Origin: Pristionchus mayeri
Taxonomy: Eukaryota; Nematoda; Chromadorea; Rhabditida; Neodiplogasteridae
Reading direction: 5' to 3'
DNA: 64,000 nucleotides
Assembly: GCA_036245805.1 (NCBI GenBank)
Contig: BTRK01000003.1
Coordinates: 3,844,001 to 3,908,000, forward strand
Part shown: positions 1-11,793 of the stretch, piece by piece
How positions within the stretch are numbered: the first letter of the stretch is position 1
How the letters are laid out: each line of letters starts with the position of its first letter
Translations under genes and position numbers: made by a program
The notes under the pieces: model-generated
Database searches by the model: none
The model's input: the letters and a program-made list of their open reading frames with translations, nothing else
Told to the model about the DNA's origin: nothing

Positions 1-1489
1 ACGATCTCTCCAGTCATTAGATTAACGAGGCGTCAGTGGCCCAGACAAAGGAGGAGATTGGTACAGCAGATCCAGGGGAAGATGTGTAGACAAATGACTC
101 TCTTCATTCTGCATGCTCTCTCGCCCCTCAGTCCGGTGATAGAGCATGAATCGTCTGGCGAAATAATCGAACCTAATAAGAAAGTCTAGACTATCATGCC
201 TATGGAGAAAAAACATGAATTCGCCAGTAGCTTGCCTACAGAATTTTTACTTTTTCGAAGAAGCAGACGCATTTTACCCCTACCAATCCTCCAATTAGGT
301 GATTACTTCGTCCTTACGTAATCACTGGTCTCGATTGCGCACACTTCTCTCACAAGGATCGAGCAAAAACGGGTTCATCTCCCCTTGCTCCCCCCTCTCG
401 TCTCCCCCTAGGGCCCCCTTACAATGGCAGAGTAGAGTAGTAATACATACACACACTCGCGAGGAATGGTCTGACTCTCTTCAAATCACACGCTCTCTCG
501 TCGATCAGAGTGAGCGAGAGAGTGTATGATATGGAGAGAGTCAGACAATTGCTCACACTCGCATATACAGGGAACTATTGCTGTGAAATCGCTCCTTTAA
601 AGCCGCGCGCGTGTTTATGGGCTAAGAGACACAACAGCAAAACATAGCAGCGAAACACACTAAGACGGAAACGATAATTGCAGGGAAAGATCAAAGATCA
701 ACTGAGGTTTCCTTTTTAGGTTGTTTTGGGAATTTTTGTATGGCATTCGGGGAGATTTTCCGTGTACTGTATAATTCAGCAGATCATTTGCTGAATAGTG
801 CACATGAAACATACTCGAAAAACGATTCAAAAAATGCCCCCATAATAGAAACCATAAGATCAACCCAGCAGTTTTCGAGGAGAAAGAGCAGTAAATCAGG
901 CCTCACGTAGTGGAAAGTCAAGGCAATGCCGGGGTTCTCCATGGCAAATAGAGCAAATGGGGCATTCATGGCGTGTTTTACAGGCCACTTTTCGGGCCAA
1001 TTTTCGAGTGCTTAGCGATCGATTCGTTGAATGAAGAGAATGATCTCCTGCAGAGCGCCGTAACAAACTAATTACTTATTTAGAGAAAAACTTATTTACA
1101 AAATTCTCATTTAGAGAGTCGTTTGCTATTTGTGTGTTACAATCCCTCGAGCAATTTGGGTGTATCATGATGGGAACCTTTCACTTTCGGTTAGGTTCTA
1201 GCAGAAAAAGGCGAGAGAAAGAGCAGAAAGGAAAGTTCAGCTGTTTCGAGCTATCGCATGATCGAGAAATTGGCTAGAGAAAGAAGAGAGAGTGCGCCCA
1301 AGTGAGAGAGACAGAGACAATCTCGGTCAAAGGGTAGAAGGGAACAATCGGAAAAGGCGCGCGCGGCTTCATCCCGGGAGATCCTCCCCGGATCATGATC
1401 CTAATGAGAGGGGTCAAGGTGAAGAAGTTTCAGGAAAAGAGAGTAAGCGAAAATTGGAGAATTTACGTAGAGAATTCAAAAAGCAATAA
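1..1489. other. Intronic or intergenic sequence, no convincing exon
   Basis: No exon could be supported here on either strand. The minus-strand protease gene at 2199-1496 ends its second exon on a good donor, so its next exon should lie here or beyond the left edge, but I found none with the required phase. The stretch holds a GA-rich hairpin (466-547) and, around 770-850, a motif with GTTTCATGT/ACATGAAAC pieces like the 130-bp hairpin family found further right. Confidence 0.5.
466..547. repeat. Short GA/CT hairpin repeat (GTCTGACTCTC family)
   Basis: The two arms start with GTCTGACTCTCTTC and end with the complement GAGAGAGTCAGAC; the loop side carries CGCTCTCTCG / CGAGAGAGTG. The same hairpin recurs many times in this window, for example at 4212-4292, 12604-12716, 28068-28143, 28822-28890 and 53960-54030. 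It is too short for a gene and looks like a small non-autonomous inverted-repeat element. Confidence 0.75.
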
Positions 1490-1495
1490 ACTCAC

Positions 1496-2199
1496 AGTCG
1501 CCTCCCCAGATCTGGTAGGGGATCTCGAAGGAGTTCCACTCGTAGATGGGCCCGGCGATCACCTGAAATGCCGGGTCTTTGGTACCGGGTTTTCTGGTTC
1601 CAGGCTTGGTACTCGGGAGCCGGGTTTGGTACCGGGTTATCTGGTTCCAGGCTTGGTACCCGGGTGTCGGGTCTTTGGTACCGGGTTTTCTGGTTCCAGG
1701 CTCGGTACCCGGGTACCGGAACCCGATCGAATCGATACTTTGCCGCGGGGGCTGGCACTCATTACTTACTGGTTTTTGCCCGCGCGCTTCACCACGCGCG
1801 CGTTAGGACCTCTGGCACAGAGAGAGCTCACTTCTTACCCCCTACCACTGTATATAATCGGCTCAAACCAGATCGCCTATAGCTCTCCGCTCATGGCGGA
1901 TGGCATTGTAACATGCACACAGAGAGCTTTGATATGCAGTGACCCCAGAAGGTGAAAGATGAGAAAGATCAAAGATCAAGCAGACTTACCTCTCTTTTGA
2001 ATCGTTGGCCGATGGTGTGGTAGTGCTCGCCCTTGGTGCGCGAGACCTTCTCGATAATGGTAAAATGCGTTGGACCGCCATCGGTGGACATCAACTCGAG
2101 CCCATGGGCGGCCAGGGTGGACTCATTTATCAGCAATCGCTCCGCTTGAGATAAGGCGGCTACCGTAGCCAGAACCACCACCCAGACGCACCACGGCAT
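1496..2199 (-). CDS. Astacin-like zinc metalloprotease, first two coding exons (partial)
   Basis: Exon 1 runs 2199-1990 and exon 2 1562-1496, both minus strand, joined in phase 0; the donors read GTAAGT and GTGAGT. The start follows TTTCAG by one base, as expected at a trans-splice acceptor. Residues 1-19 form a signal peptide (MPWCVWVVVLATVAALSQA). A propeptide follows, ending at about residue 69 in the furin-type site RFKR, then a mature start with W and the motif IPYQIWGGD. A basic cleavage site followed by W...IPY.I is typical of astacins (nematode NAS proteins), which are secreted or membrane-bound zinc proteases. The catalytic HExxH exon is not in the window, so the family call rests on the N-terminus. 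The gene continues off the left edge. The intron carries a minisatellite. Confidence 0.6.
1567..1720. repeat. GGTACC-rich minisatellite in protease intron
   Basis: About three imperfect copies of a unit containing TGGTACCGGGTTNTCTGGTT then CCAGGCTTGGTAC stand in tandem. Looser relatives built from GGTACCAGAA-type words occur at 7200-7310 and 11890-11970, also next to minus-strand exons. All reading frames across it stay open because of the repeat, not because it codes. Confidence 0.75.
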
Positions 2200-2415
2200 C
2201 CTGAAACGTTACTGTAGGCGGGGGTACGGTACGGTAGGGACATGGCGACAACAACAAGCGAAAAGGGCGAAAGCTCAGAGCACGCGAGCGCAAACTCGCG
2301 AAACCACACCTCCTCCCTACTTCCGAGGAGGGGAGGAAGGAGGGGGCGGAAGGAAGGAAGGGAGAGGACAGAGATGTAGAGAGACTATCCTTGAGGCGGG
2401 GTGCGCATACTTACA
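2200..2415 (-). promoter_or_regulatory. Leader region of the protease gene: splice or trans-splice acceptor and possible 5' UTR exon
   Basis: On the minus strand ACGTTTCAG lies one base before the ATG, which fits either a spliced-leader acceptor or the 3' end of a 5' UTR intron. A matching donor, GCTGCT followed by GTAAGT, is present at about 2415, so a non-coding first exon upstream is possible. The sequence alone does not choose between the two. Confidence 0.45.
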
Positions 2416-3120
2416 GCAGCCGTGCGGGTGCTCTCTCGTTTTTGAGTGCTCTCTAATCTTTCTCTCGCTGTCTGCGCCCTCTCACTATCTTGCGCCGCTC
2501 GCTTGATATCAAGTAGTAAGAGAGTTGCCAGTAGAAATGACGCTGATGGTGCTTGAGAGAGGGGCGGATCTCGCCTGTTCGAATGATCTCTAGAGGAGTA
2601 GCCTTGGATCGCTCTTGAGGAGTGAATGGCAAGGCGTGAAGCGCGCTTTACTCTTGCCATCGAGAGAGCACACGGGAGAGATCATCATACATTCCTGCCC
2701 TACTAGGAATGCGAATTATCATGTGTTTGTGTGTTTTTATCATACTATGCCCGTAGTAAGGCCTTGTAAGGGATGCAGTTATGGAAATATTTTCTGGCCG
2801 TTATTCTGAAAATCAGCGAGTCAACTTGCGAAAGTGTTGTGGGTATTAATTAAGCAGTGAGTAATTTTGAACAACAATTACATAGAGAATGTGCTAATGC
2901 ACTTTTCTGAAACTGGACAACACAAATTATATTGGATAATTGTTGATTCTAGAGTGTTTTTGGTACATGAAAAAAAAGAAAAACAACAATAAATAATTGG
3001 GGAATCAGAGTAATTATTGATGGCTACTTCACTCAAAAATCACTGACAGGGAATAGATCATGCGAATTGAATAGAGGCATGCCACTATTCTCTGGGAACC
3101 ATAAACTGGAACGGAAAAGG

Positions 3121-3122
<2 letters not shown>

Positions 3123-3154
<32 letters not shown>
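3123..3154. repeat. (GA)n microsatellite
   Basis: An uninterrupted run of about 16 GA dinucleotides. Many GAGAG words elsewhere in the window belong to the hairpin family rather than to this simple repeat. Confidence 0.9.
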
Positions 3155-3158
<4 letters not shown>

Positions 3159-3350
3159 ATCACTTCCACAGAATATCTCTTGCACCTCCCCAAATGGAGT
3201 AGCGACATTAAGTGAGAGTGTTATTCTAAGTGAGATTGGGTAGGGGGAGGGGAGATATACCGGAACTGTGGGGTGGGGGAATGAAACGCAGCTGTTCCTG
3301 AGATAGGGGGTATCATGCGACAGGCAACCAAGGTAAAAGTGTAGCCAGTA

Positions 3351-3478
3351 GGGTTCTCTTATTGGAAAATTTTTGAATAATTTTCACATATGTTTCATGT
3401 ACACTATATATGCCATATATATAGTGCATGTGAAACATACCTGAAAAGGCAACAAAAATTTTCCAATAAGGGAACCCT
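3351..3478. repeat. 130-bp hairpin element (GGGTTCTCTTATTGG family), copy 1
   Basis: Termini GGGTTCTCTTATTGG and CCAATAAGGGAACCC are inverted, TA lies on both sides, and the inner part has GTTTCATGT ... ACATGAAAC around a TATATA centre. Four further copies are listed (4514, 30086, 31287, 33440). Size, TA flanks and lack of coding capacity fit a Tc1/mariner-type miniature element. Confidence 0.8.
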
Positions 3479-3545
3479 AGTAGCCAGGTCAAGCGATTTT
3501 GTTGTCAAGAGACAAATGGTTCAGTGCAGTGAGGCCTACTGTTCC

Positions 3546-3800
3546 TACTGTGGTGTGTCACTCCAAGTGGCGCCCAAGCTTGGTCGCCACTTGGGCGCCC
3601 TCTCTCTCCTTATTACACGCTGTCCGTATCTCTGCCCGAATTCCAAGTTGGGATCAAGTTGGGGCCAACTTGAAAATTTACTTGATCAAAACTTGGGGTT
3701 CGCACAGAGATACGAGGGAGCGTGTAATTAGCAGAGAGAGGGCGCAAAAGTGGCGACCAAGCTTGGGCGCCACTTGGAGTGACACACCAGAGTAGGTGTC
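3546..3800. repeat. 250-bp imperfect palindrome
   Basis: The left arm (TGTGTCACTCCAAGTGGCGC and onward, with CTCTCTC and TTACACGC) is repeated inverted in the right arm, ending GCGCCACTTGGAGTGACACA. Small inner palindromes (AAGTGGCGNCCAAGCTTGG) are nested in each arm. Two long open frames cross it but only reflect its symmetry. Confidence 0.75.
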
Positions 3801-4211
3801 TAAGGCGCTTCTAGGAAGCGTTTCCTTCGCAACAGAGGTTGATAAAGGCAATAATTGAGTCCTATTCAATTCCCAAACTCCTATAGTTACGAGTTCGTGT
3901 TTTACCGACGAAATAAAACGAAAACGGTAAAGGTGCTTCCACCTCAAATGATTTTATAGCCGTCTAGGAACGACAACGCTTAGTGGGGCAGGAATACGCA
4001 ATCCTGCTTATCCAAAGTGCTTCTAAGGGACGATGCCTTCCGCGACTCAGCAAGATAACACGAAAGTTAAGCACGATAGAATGAAGAGAGTAGAGCTATT
4101 AAATGTGTGATCTTCGAACAGGAAGAGATAATAACTCACTGAGTGTGATTCACTTGATAGCATGCAATGACAACGGGAATCGGTAGCTGGATTGGCACAG
4201 ATAATTATGGG

Positions 4212-4292
4212 TTGAAGAATCGTCTGACTCTCTCCAAACCACACGCTCTCTCGCCGGTCAGAGACGAGAGAGCGTGCAAACCGAAGAGAGTC
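4212..4292. repeat. GA/CT hairpin repeat
   Basis: Starts with GTCTGACTCTCTCC and ends GAGAGAGTCAGAC, with CGCTCTCTCGCCGGTCAGA in the middle. It is a near-perfect copy of the family described at 466-547. Confidence 0.8.
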
Positions 4293-4513
4293 AGACGTTT
4301 GCTCTATGGGTTTGAACAGGGTGTTGAGGTAGAGCTGGTATCTATAGCAGTAAGGTACTTTGAGCTATTGATTCTTGATAACATGGCAACGAGAATGGGT
4401 ATCAGGATAGGGAAGGTAATTATGGGTTCGAACTGGAGGTGTAACGGGAGATATGCCTAGCTACACTACGCAAGTGTTGTTCAGCATCGGGATATGGCGA
4501 AAAGTAATTACTA

Positions 4514-4635
4514 GGGTTCTCTTATTGGAAAATGTTTGCATCCTTTTCAGATATGTTTCATGTTCGCCATATATATGAACTATGTACATGAAACATATCT
4601 GCAAATGACTCATAAACTTTCCAATAAGAGAACCC
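4514..4635. repeat. 130-bp hairpin element, copy 2
   Basis: Same termini as the copy at 3351 (GGGTTCTCTTATTGGAAAA and its inverse), TA on both sides, and the inner GTTTCATGT/ACATGAAAC pair. Its intact termini suggest fairly recent insertion. Confidence 0.8.
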
Positions 4636-5894
4636 TAGTAATTACAGATGAGTGCACCACTACGCCACAACCTTGAATATTTAGTAGTTACGTGAAAGAA
4701 AAGCTGAGATGATAGATAATTATGGGATTGAACTGGTGGTGCACCTAGAAATGTGCCTTACACAACTAGAGGGAAACTGCGCCTTTCACTACGCAATTGA
4801 AGGAACATTTCGATGCTGCACTCTCAATAGCGTTCTAGGTTGAGATTAGGATGTGATCTTTGTGTACACAATGGTGTCCTAAAGGTAACTCAGATGCATT
4901 AAATCTTTGCAAATTTTTCTTCAGGCGCACTATCATTACGTCGGGTTAGCTTTGCAAGAAACGATTTTCACAACTCACCGGCCATCTTCGAAAGTGCGAG
5001 GAATGAATAGAGTGAATTCTTGCAAGGCGTCCATATTATGACCCAGTAAGCGTTCGGCAATAGTCAAGAGTGAAAGTGTGATACGCACACCCCCGTACGG
5101 GAAAGGGAGAGTGTGTTATCTCTTACCCATCTTTACCCATAGAAGAGTATAAGAGTGTCAAACTTAAACGATAGTTTTTAAAAAATGCCACCATAACACT
5201 GGAAGCGTTCGAGGAGAGTGAAAGTGTGATACACACACACCCGTCCGGGAAAGGGAGAGTGTGTTATAGATGGCAAGTGGAGATAATTGCCCCATCCCCC
5301 CGCGCATTTTGTGCACTACCCAGCCTTTTTTGGTGCCGAGAGATTACGCGGTTCGCTGGATTTTAAAGCACAGAATGGCATAATTCTGGCATGGTCCATG
5401 CCTCGTGGACTCGATTATTTTCATCCCCAAAATGATCCACCAACTTTGATAATATTTGTTTGCGGTTCCTACGAAAAGTGCAACAGAACAGTGTTTTATC
5501 AACTCAACAATTTCATCAGAAAATAGCAAGCAAAACACTGCGATTTGGGTTCCAGGTCGGATGAGTACCCTTACGTTCGTACACTGATAAAAATGGTTCT
5601 GCGAAATTACGACAGAAACAGAATGACACTTTTTGGTTCTCCATCCGACCTAGTGTCACGAATTGGTAAAGTTACTGGTTGTTCCCACGCAAGATGCAAC
5701 AGTATTTACGCTATGACTTCAACGACTTCGATAGAAAAAAAAGAATAAGTAAAACACAACGAATTGGCATCATCCCCTCAGGGGAAACGAAAACAGAAAC
5801 GAGACTGGCATAAATTAGCGCAGTGATCCACCGCTGATCTTGAGACAGCAACTCCTTACTTGTGATTCGATGAAGAGGGGGAAGAGAGAGAGCA

Positions 5895-6185
5895 ATCGTC
5901 TGACTCTCTCCCGTTTGCATGCTCTCTCGCCTTCTCTAACCGACTGACTCTCTCCGATCTCCACGCACTCTCGCATTCTCTAACCGACGAGAGAGTGTAC
6001 AAAACGAGGTGAGCCAGAGCACAGCTCAGTAAAACCGGTAAGTATTCGAGAGGGGGAGAGCAGGGGCAGGAAGAAACTCTCCAAAGGTTAGCTGCGCTGC
6101 TAGCTCGAGGTCGGGAAGTGAGAAGTGCACTCTTCCTTTTACACGCTCTCTCGCCGATCATGTGGATGCGAGAGAGTACGGTAAT
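5895..6185. repeat. Cluster of CT/GA hairpin repeats
   Basis: At least three partial hairpins of the GTCTGACTCTC family lie together: CTGACTCTCTCC with GCTCTCTCGCC near 5900, a second near 5940 and a third around 6145. The arms are unequal, so these are decayed or nested copies. Confidence 0.6.
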
Positions 6186-6835
6186 TGGAGAGAGATTGTC
6201 TCGGGAAGACCTTGCTTTGTCTCGCATTGAGCTGTACTACTCTATTGGGACACTTGTGATCACGGTTGGTCATACTTGTTACAGCAGGAACTGCATTGTT
6301 CAAACCTCGGGAGAAATAAAGAAAAAATGGGGCGAGAAAGAGGCTGACTCTTAGTGGCTTTCTATGTTAAGTTGGGACGACCTGTGGTTTGTTTCAGTTC
6401 ACTTATTGCTGTACTTCGTTTTGCTGTTCGGGAGAGAGAGAGTGTGTGTGCTAGAAAATGATGGTGTTGATGTCACAATGAACGGGAGAAGGAAGAACTT
6501 TTCTCTGACTCTCTTCAATTGTAGTGCTCTCTCGCTTTCTCTGACTGAAGAAAGATAAGATCAAAAAGGAAGAGCATTTATTTATCCAATTCACTCGATC
6601 AAGACAATTCGATTATCGATACCGAGCAAAACAACTCTTAGAAATTGTACGAACGGGGGTGCGGCTATTTCAGCTAGAAAGTAAGATAATTCGCCAAGGT
6701 CGAGATCAGTGAAAGGTATTCTAAAGGGGGTTACACATTTTCAATCTAGAAATGTAATCGGAAAGAAGGGCTTGGCAAAACGGATGGAAATACATGAAAT
6801 GACAGGCAGATAATACAGTGTGTAAGGGTGCTCCT

Positions 6836-9800
6836 CTAGTTGCCTTTGATGTTATCAAAGTCCGGAGAGGAGATACTGTCGGATTTGGAAGTGCTCTTGT
6901 CACGAACCCACTCGGGGTAGCCTGTAAAGGAATGCTTTCTCAATTTCGCGCCATCTTTCACTATTCAGAGAAATAGCGATACTACCTTTCAAAGGACTCA
7001 CCAGTGTAAACGGTGAACGTGATCGTGACAATCCAGAAGATAATGAAAGGGAGTCTGCAATGTTTATACTTGGCACCGTGCCAAAATCATTCGTTTCGAG
7101 ACACAATGCCCTTGGACCCCAATATTATTGGATTATAGGGACTGTCGAAGTTTTTTCTAGTTAATGTATTATATGTACTGATTGTAGTTCGATCATTAGC
7201 GGTGCCAACATGGTACCAGAACACTCTTGTACCAAATGGAAACAGAAGGTACCAGCTTGGATCCAGAAAGATGTTGTACCATTGTGGAACCACATGGTGG
7301 AACCAGAATTAAACCCTGATTACTCACAATCGTAGATTCATCTCGAGCACCTGGCGGTCCTCCGGATTCATCCGATCGTATCTCTGAAGTTTATCGATTG
7401 AAAATCGTATGTATACTAACATGTTTTCATCACGGAAAGTCGAATGTTTGTAAACAGCAGCCCTTTTGAACATTCACTCAGCTGCGCAATGTGTGAGCCT
7501 CACCCTTTGAAGCTGTCTTATTATCTCTAATATCATCGTTCCGGGGCTACGGATATGATAGATTACTGTAAGAATGGAGGGTTTTGATTCGAAAGAAGAC
7601 CTGAAAAACTGGTGGATTCGCCAGAAAATGTTACAAAAATAGCACGAAATGGGAAGTACGCCGTGACGTATGGAATCTTACATTCCTGGGGGTGAGTCAA
7701 AAATACAGAAACAGAACAATGAGGAGTTGACGAAAGAAAGGGAGGTCAGAAGGCTTAAAGAATGGATACTACACGAGTGAGCCCTGTCAAACATATCATA
7801 AGATGAGAAGAGCGTAAGCACTCGTGATGCATGAAGCAATGATGGAATTCCACGTTTCTTGGGGAACTTTTCCGAGAATTACAGTTGTATTTCCAGAAGG
7901 AAGCGTGAAGAAGAAGCAGTGAGAAGTTTTTTTTCAGAAGAAGGAAGAAGGAAGTATTTCCAGTGGAAAGTGTTCGATAGCGAATAGTGCAGAAGCTGTC
8001 GGGCGGTGACATGAGTCCCACCAACCATTTAATGATATGAGGAACGAATGACGAAAGAAATATTACGATATCGAACTATTCGGAATGCTGTACGGTTGTG
8101 TACTACACTAGTGAGCTATGATAACGTATCTTGAGATAGGAAGAGTAAGGAATTGAGGGAATCTAGCCAAAATAGTGATTACGCCGTGTGTTGACTATTG
8201 AGACTGCATTCAATAGGACTTAGCGCGTGTCTGGACTCTCTCGTTTTAGTGCGATCTCTCGCTTTCTTTAACCGTCTGACTCTCTAATTATAGTATGGTA
8301 TCTCGCTCCCTCTAACCTAAGAGATAGTGCGGGAAATGAAGAGAGCCCAGCAAATCGGACTCTCTTGTTTTTGTGTGATCTCTCGCTCACTCCTGCCGAG
8401 AGTAGGGGAATTGAGAAAGCATTGCGCAGATTAATCCGCTACATCGCTTCTGGTCTTGTGATGATAGCTCGATGGAGATAAATAAGAAACAGAAATTCGA
8501 GTAGTACTACGTAAGATGACGTCTTCTGATGACAATACACAGAAAAAACACATATTTTTTGGATGGAGGGAAAATATCTGATTTTTTTTCAATTTCTGGG
8601 TGTATTTCCCCGTTCACTGGCTTTGTTTTTATTCTATTACCAGCAAGGGTGTGCAAAAAGTTTCCCGCACTCCTCATTTCCCGTGCTCTCTCGCCGGGAA
8701 GAGCGACGAGAGAGCATGGGAAATGAGGAGTGCGGGAAACTTTTTGCACACTCCTGATTACCAGTACAACGAGCCTCTCTCGCTGAAGTGATCGAATAGT
8801 AGGTGGTAAAAGAGAATTGGTGAAACTTATCTCGAAATGGGCGATTTGGGTTAAAAAGTTGGGGAGAACAGCAGCTGAGAAGATAACGAAAGGTTTTCGA
8901 GAGTACGGTAGCTATAGTCATAGGTAGGAACTAGGGTTGGCAGAATGCATCTCTACGTGCAAATAATCAAGTGAAATACAGATGGGGATGAATCTTTCCA
9001 AGGGAACAAGCTTACACAAATATTATCTCGATACTGAAACATAGTTGACAAAAGCCATTTGACCCAAAATTCATACAAAATGTTAGTTTTACCAACTGCT
9101 GAAACATATCCCAGAACTTTTAAAACGAGCCGCAAAAATACTTTTTAAAAATATATTACCATCCGAAATCATTTTTTGAAAATGTTCTGACAGAACGCGC
9201 TCGAAAAAATATTTTTTCCTTAGAAATATGAATTTTTAAAGTGATTTTTGAGCAAAGATTCAAATGAATCTCGATTCAAACGAATCGATTCAATTGAATC
9301 TTTCGATCGGGAGATTCAATTAGGAAAGATTCGAGATTCAATGAAAGATTCATTTTGCCAACCCTAGTAGGAACCACAACGCGGTTACCCGAAATCGTCA
9401 CACAGGTCAAATTGTGTTGTTAATGTGTTCGTATGGAGCTAAATAGGACCATGCATTTTGAATTAGGTTGATATCTAATGTTTGAGCCAAGTTATGACCC
9501 AAAATGTGGTTCAATTGATCATAACGTGAAAGGCCCAAAAAGCGAGACGAGAGAAAGAGGGGCGGAGCCTATTTCTCCATTGTCTTTTCAATTCTCGAAA
9601 CGATCGGGTAGGGCTTCGCCGAAGTCTGCAGAGCAAGAAATGGGGCACTCTTTTATTTTGAATGCTCTCTAGTCACGCCGGGTGAGAGACGGGTGGAGGG
9701 AGGGGAGGGAGAGGGATGAGAGAACGCAGAAAGAGTTGCCAGCCATGCGCGCTTTGAATTCGAAGAAACACAATCTTAATTCCCAACCAAATCGCTCGAT

Positions 9801-10789
9801 CAAAAAAGAATTTGGAAGCTCTTTTCATCCTCTTTCGAATGAGCTTCCGTGACCCTGGAAATTCCTTTTCTGAGTAGATCAGAATACGAGTTTTATAGGT
9901 TTCTTGGCTAATTCGCTCTATAAAACTTGTATGCTGACCTACTTAGAGATCGATTTTACAAGGTCACGGAAGCTCATTCGAAAGAGGATGAAAAGAGCTT
10001 CCAAAATTCTTTTTGATCGAGCGATTTGGTTGCGAATGAAGACTGTGCTCCTCTTGTCTCGCTTTTGCGGGGTAAAGTGTCCGAGCCGAGTGGGCGGAGC
10101 TTGCGGAGTCTAGTCATAGGTACATTGACAGAATTTAATCAGACATGTGAGACGATATTTGGGTACTGTAGCGTCATGCTGTAGGATAATGTAGGTCGTC
10201 AGAGGATAAGCTGCCGCGGTGGTTCCCACTGGGATCCTACCAAACGGTGCTGTTGGTGTAGAAGTCGAAGTACGGAGAAGTCTTGAAGAGCGCGAATTCT
10301 GTAAAAGACTTTCTTTCCTTTTCTGATTGCTCCAATATTCTTGGTTCTCTGCTTCGTTTCACAAACAAGAAAGTGACTCAAATTTCGAGCTCTATCTTAC
10401 ATAATTCTAGCAAAAAAGTGAGATAAACTCTTGCAGAACGACGCAAGGACTAATTGTAAATTTTGTGTTGAAAAAGGTGACGGTCAGTCGAATTTCCAAC
10501 ATCACTTACTCTCCAGAGAGAAAGAGTGCACACTTCGCTGCGGTAGCATTCCGTAGCTCTCGTGCTCGGTCAGAAGCACCAGTGCTGCAGTGATCCATAG
10601 GAGAAATATCAGGTTGATCCTGAAAATCAGGGTCTTTCCTAATATTCAGGGTCCTGGCACAATGCCAAAAACGAACTTGCTGTGCAGTTAGGAGATACAA
10701 ACTGCTGTACCCTTGCCCGCCGTAATAGTTCACATTTTCGCTTACGGGTGCCTTTGGAAAGCGATGAAGTGACGGATCACCCGATCCAT
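6836..10789 (-). CDS. Membrane protein of unknown family, partly resolved exons
   Basis: Seven minus-strand segments are supported: 10789-10746 (start), 10619-10510, 10298-10241, then after an unresolved gap 7600-7567 (tentative), 7383-7328, 7054-7002 and 6921-6836 (stop). Phases match at each adjacent join. The N-terminus is MDRVIRHFIAFQRHP followed by a hydrophobic anchor (INLIFLLWITAALVLLT), then SYGMLPQRSVHSFSLE and an FDFYTNST segment with a possible glycosylation site. The C-terminus has NPEDRQVLEMNLR, a second membrane segment (LPFIIFWIVTITFTVYT), YPEWV and a short Ser/Lys-rich tail. N-terminal anchor, extracellular part and C-terminal TM suggest two-pass topology, but exons between 10241 and 7600 are missing from my model, and the two ends could even be two genes. 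I do not recognise the family. Confidence 0.5.
8651..8751. repeat. 100-bp near-perfect hairpin
   Basis: The left arm GTGCAAAAAGTTTCCCGCAC continues through CTCCTCATTTCCC and GCTCTCTCGCC and is repeated inverted almost without mismatch to its end at GTTTTTGCACAC-type sequence. It resembles the CT/GA hairpin family at its centre but has different ends. Near-identity of the arms suggests it is young or maintained. Confidence 0.8.
9240..9350. repeat. GATTCA-based tandem repeat
   Basis: Repeated GATTCA / GAATCT words with short spacers, partly mirror-symmetric. No coding meaning. Confidence 0.75.
9783..10036. repeat. Inverted repeat, arms about 80 bp
   Basis: The left arm (CCAAATCGCTCGATC ... 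GAAGCTC ... GAATGAGCTTCCGTGACC) is inverted at 9955-10036. The inner part is again palindromic (ACGAGTTTTATAG against TATAAAACTTGT). It looks like a fold-back element. Confidence 0.75.
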
Positions 10790-11793
10790 TTCGTGTCCTA
10801 TGATCTCGTTGACTTTTCTCCTGGGACTGCTTGATTCAGGGTGTATTTTCTTTATCGATGCCTTACTCCTCGATCTATCACAACTCTGAGCACTGTAGAT
10901 TACGGTGGAATAAGGTTGTTTGGAGTGGTGCCTAGAAAGTTAATAAACAGTAATGATAGAAGGAATGGAAACTTGCCTGCGTGGGAAGAGTCCAGAAACG
11001 TGATTGCTTCTTGTTTTGACATTTCCGACCTGATGCAATGGACTTTCCTCGTGATAACTGACTCAGTCATTTTTGCGTTGTCTCTCGCATGCTCTTACCG
11101 GTGAGAGGATAGAAAGTCAGATACAGAGATTAATCCTGTACACTGCTCGTCCCTTCGGAAACACCCCCGCATTCTTGATATAGACACGGCCCTTTCATCA
11201 AACAAGATTTGAACATTATTGTCAGGAACCCTTGACGGGAAATTCAATAATTCGAAAAAAGTCTTGCGAATTCTAGAATTTCTCTGCACTCTCTTTATCT
11301 TGAACATGCCTGTATTATGCCATGCATAGATATTAGTGTTGATCATCATTCCGGCTTGCTTCAATAGCATTGTCAACGCGGAAGACAAGGCTGCATCAGC
11401 AGCGGATGAAAGGCGTAATTGCATCGTGTTTTGACATGCATTCGTCAGAACTTTCTGCGATGCGAAAGAAAACGTGAAATGAGGAGAGCTAGAATTACGT
11501 GATCCCTTGTCGTGATTTCATCGTGGAGAACGGGGCATTTATCTGAACCAAACAATATCAAATTGGCAACGAGTGAAATTATAGGATGGCTTAAGGGAAC
11601 AATAAGTTTTCGAAACGATCGAATCTAATTTGATTGGGCGTTGATGTTGACTTGATGTTGACGCATAATTTACTCTTTCGACAATGAAATGTTGTCTAGA
11701 GTGGGAAGCCGTATACGGTAAGAAAAAGGTCGATGATAGTAGGTAAATGAATACGGAAAGCTGGGTTTCACCTCCGATCCAAGCCGTTCCAGA

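Larger units (their letters stand above)
2416..6835. other. Intergenic, repeat-rich, no supported gene
   Basis: This 4.4-kb stretch between the end of the minus-strand membrane gene and the protease gene contains no exon I can support. It holds a GA tract (3123-3154), a 250-bp palindrome (3546-3800), two 130-bp hairpins (3351-3478, 4514-4635), a pair of direct repeats near 5.05-5.27 kb and several CT/GA hairpins (5895-6185). It should contain the promoter of the protease gene on its left side. Confidence 0.5.
7600..10240. other. Unresolved interior of the membrane gene, mostly repeats
   Basis: I could not identify further exons with confidence. A very short candidate near 8770-8800 (minus strand) has plausible splice sites but is too small to trust. 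The stretch holds a perfect hairpin (8651-8751), GATTCA repeats (9240-9350), several decayed CT/GA hairpins (8230-8410) and an inverted repeat (9783-10036). Confidence 0.4.

Noticed and set aside
1395..1955. Open frames of up to 186 codons around 1.4-1.95 kb, plus strand
   Set aside because: They are opened by the GGTACC minisatellite, which is free of stops in several frames; the supported exons here lie on the minus strand.
3390..3947. Several overlapping frames of 90-113 codons
   Set aside because: They cover a 130-bp hairpin and a 250-bp palindrome; symmetrical sequence gives mirrored frames without coding meaning.
7755..8024. Minus-strand frame of 89 codons as a missing exon of the membrane gene
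   Set aside because: No acceptor and donor pair of suitable phase; the sequence contains repeated TTCCAGAAGGAAG-type units and no conserved motif.
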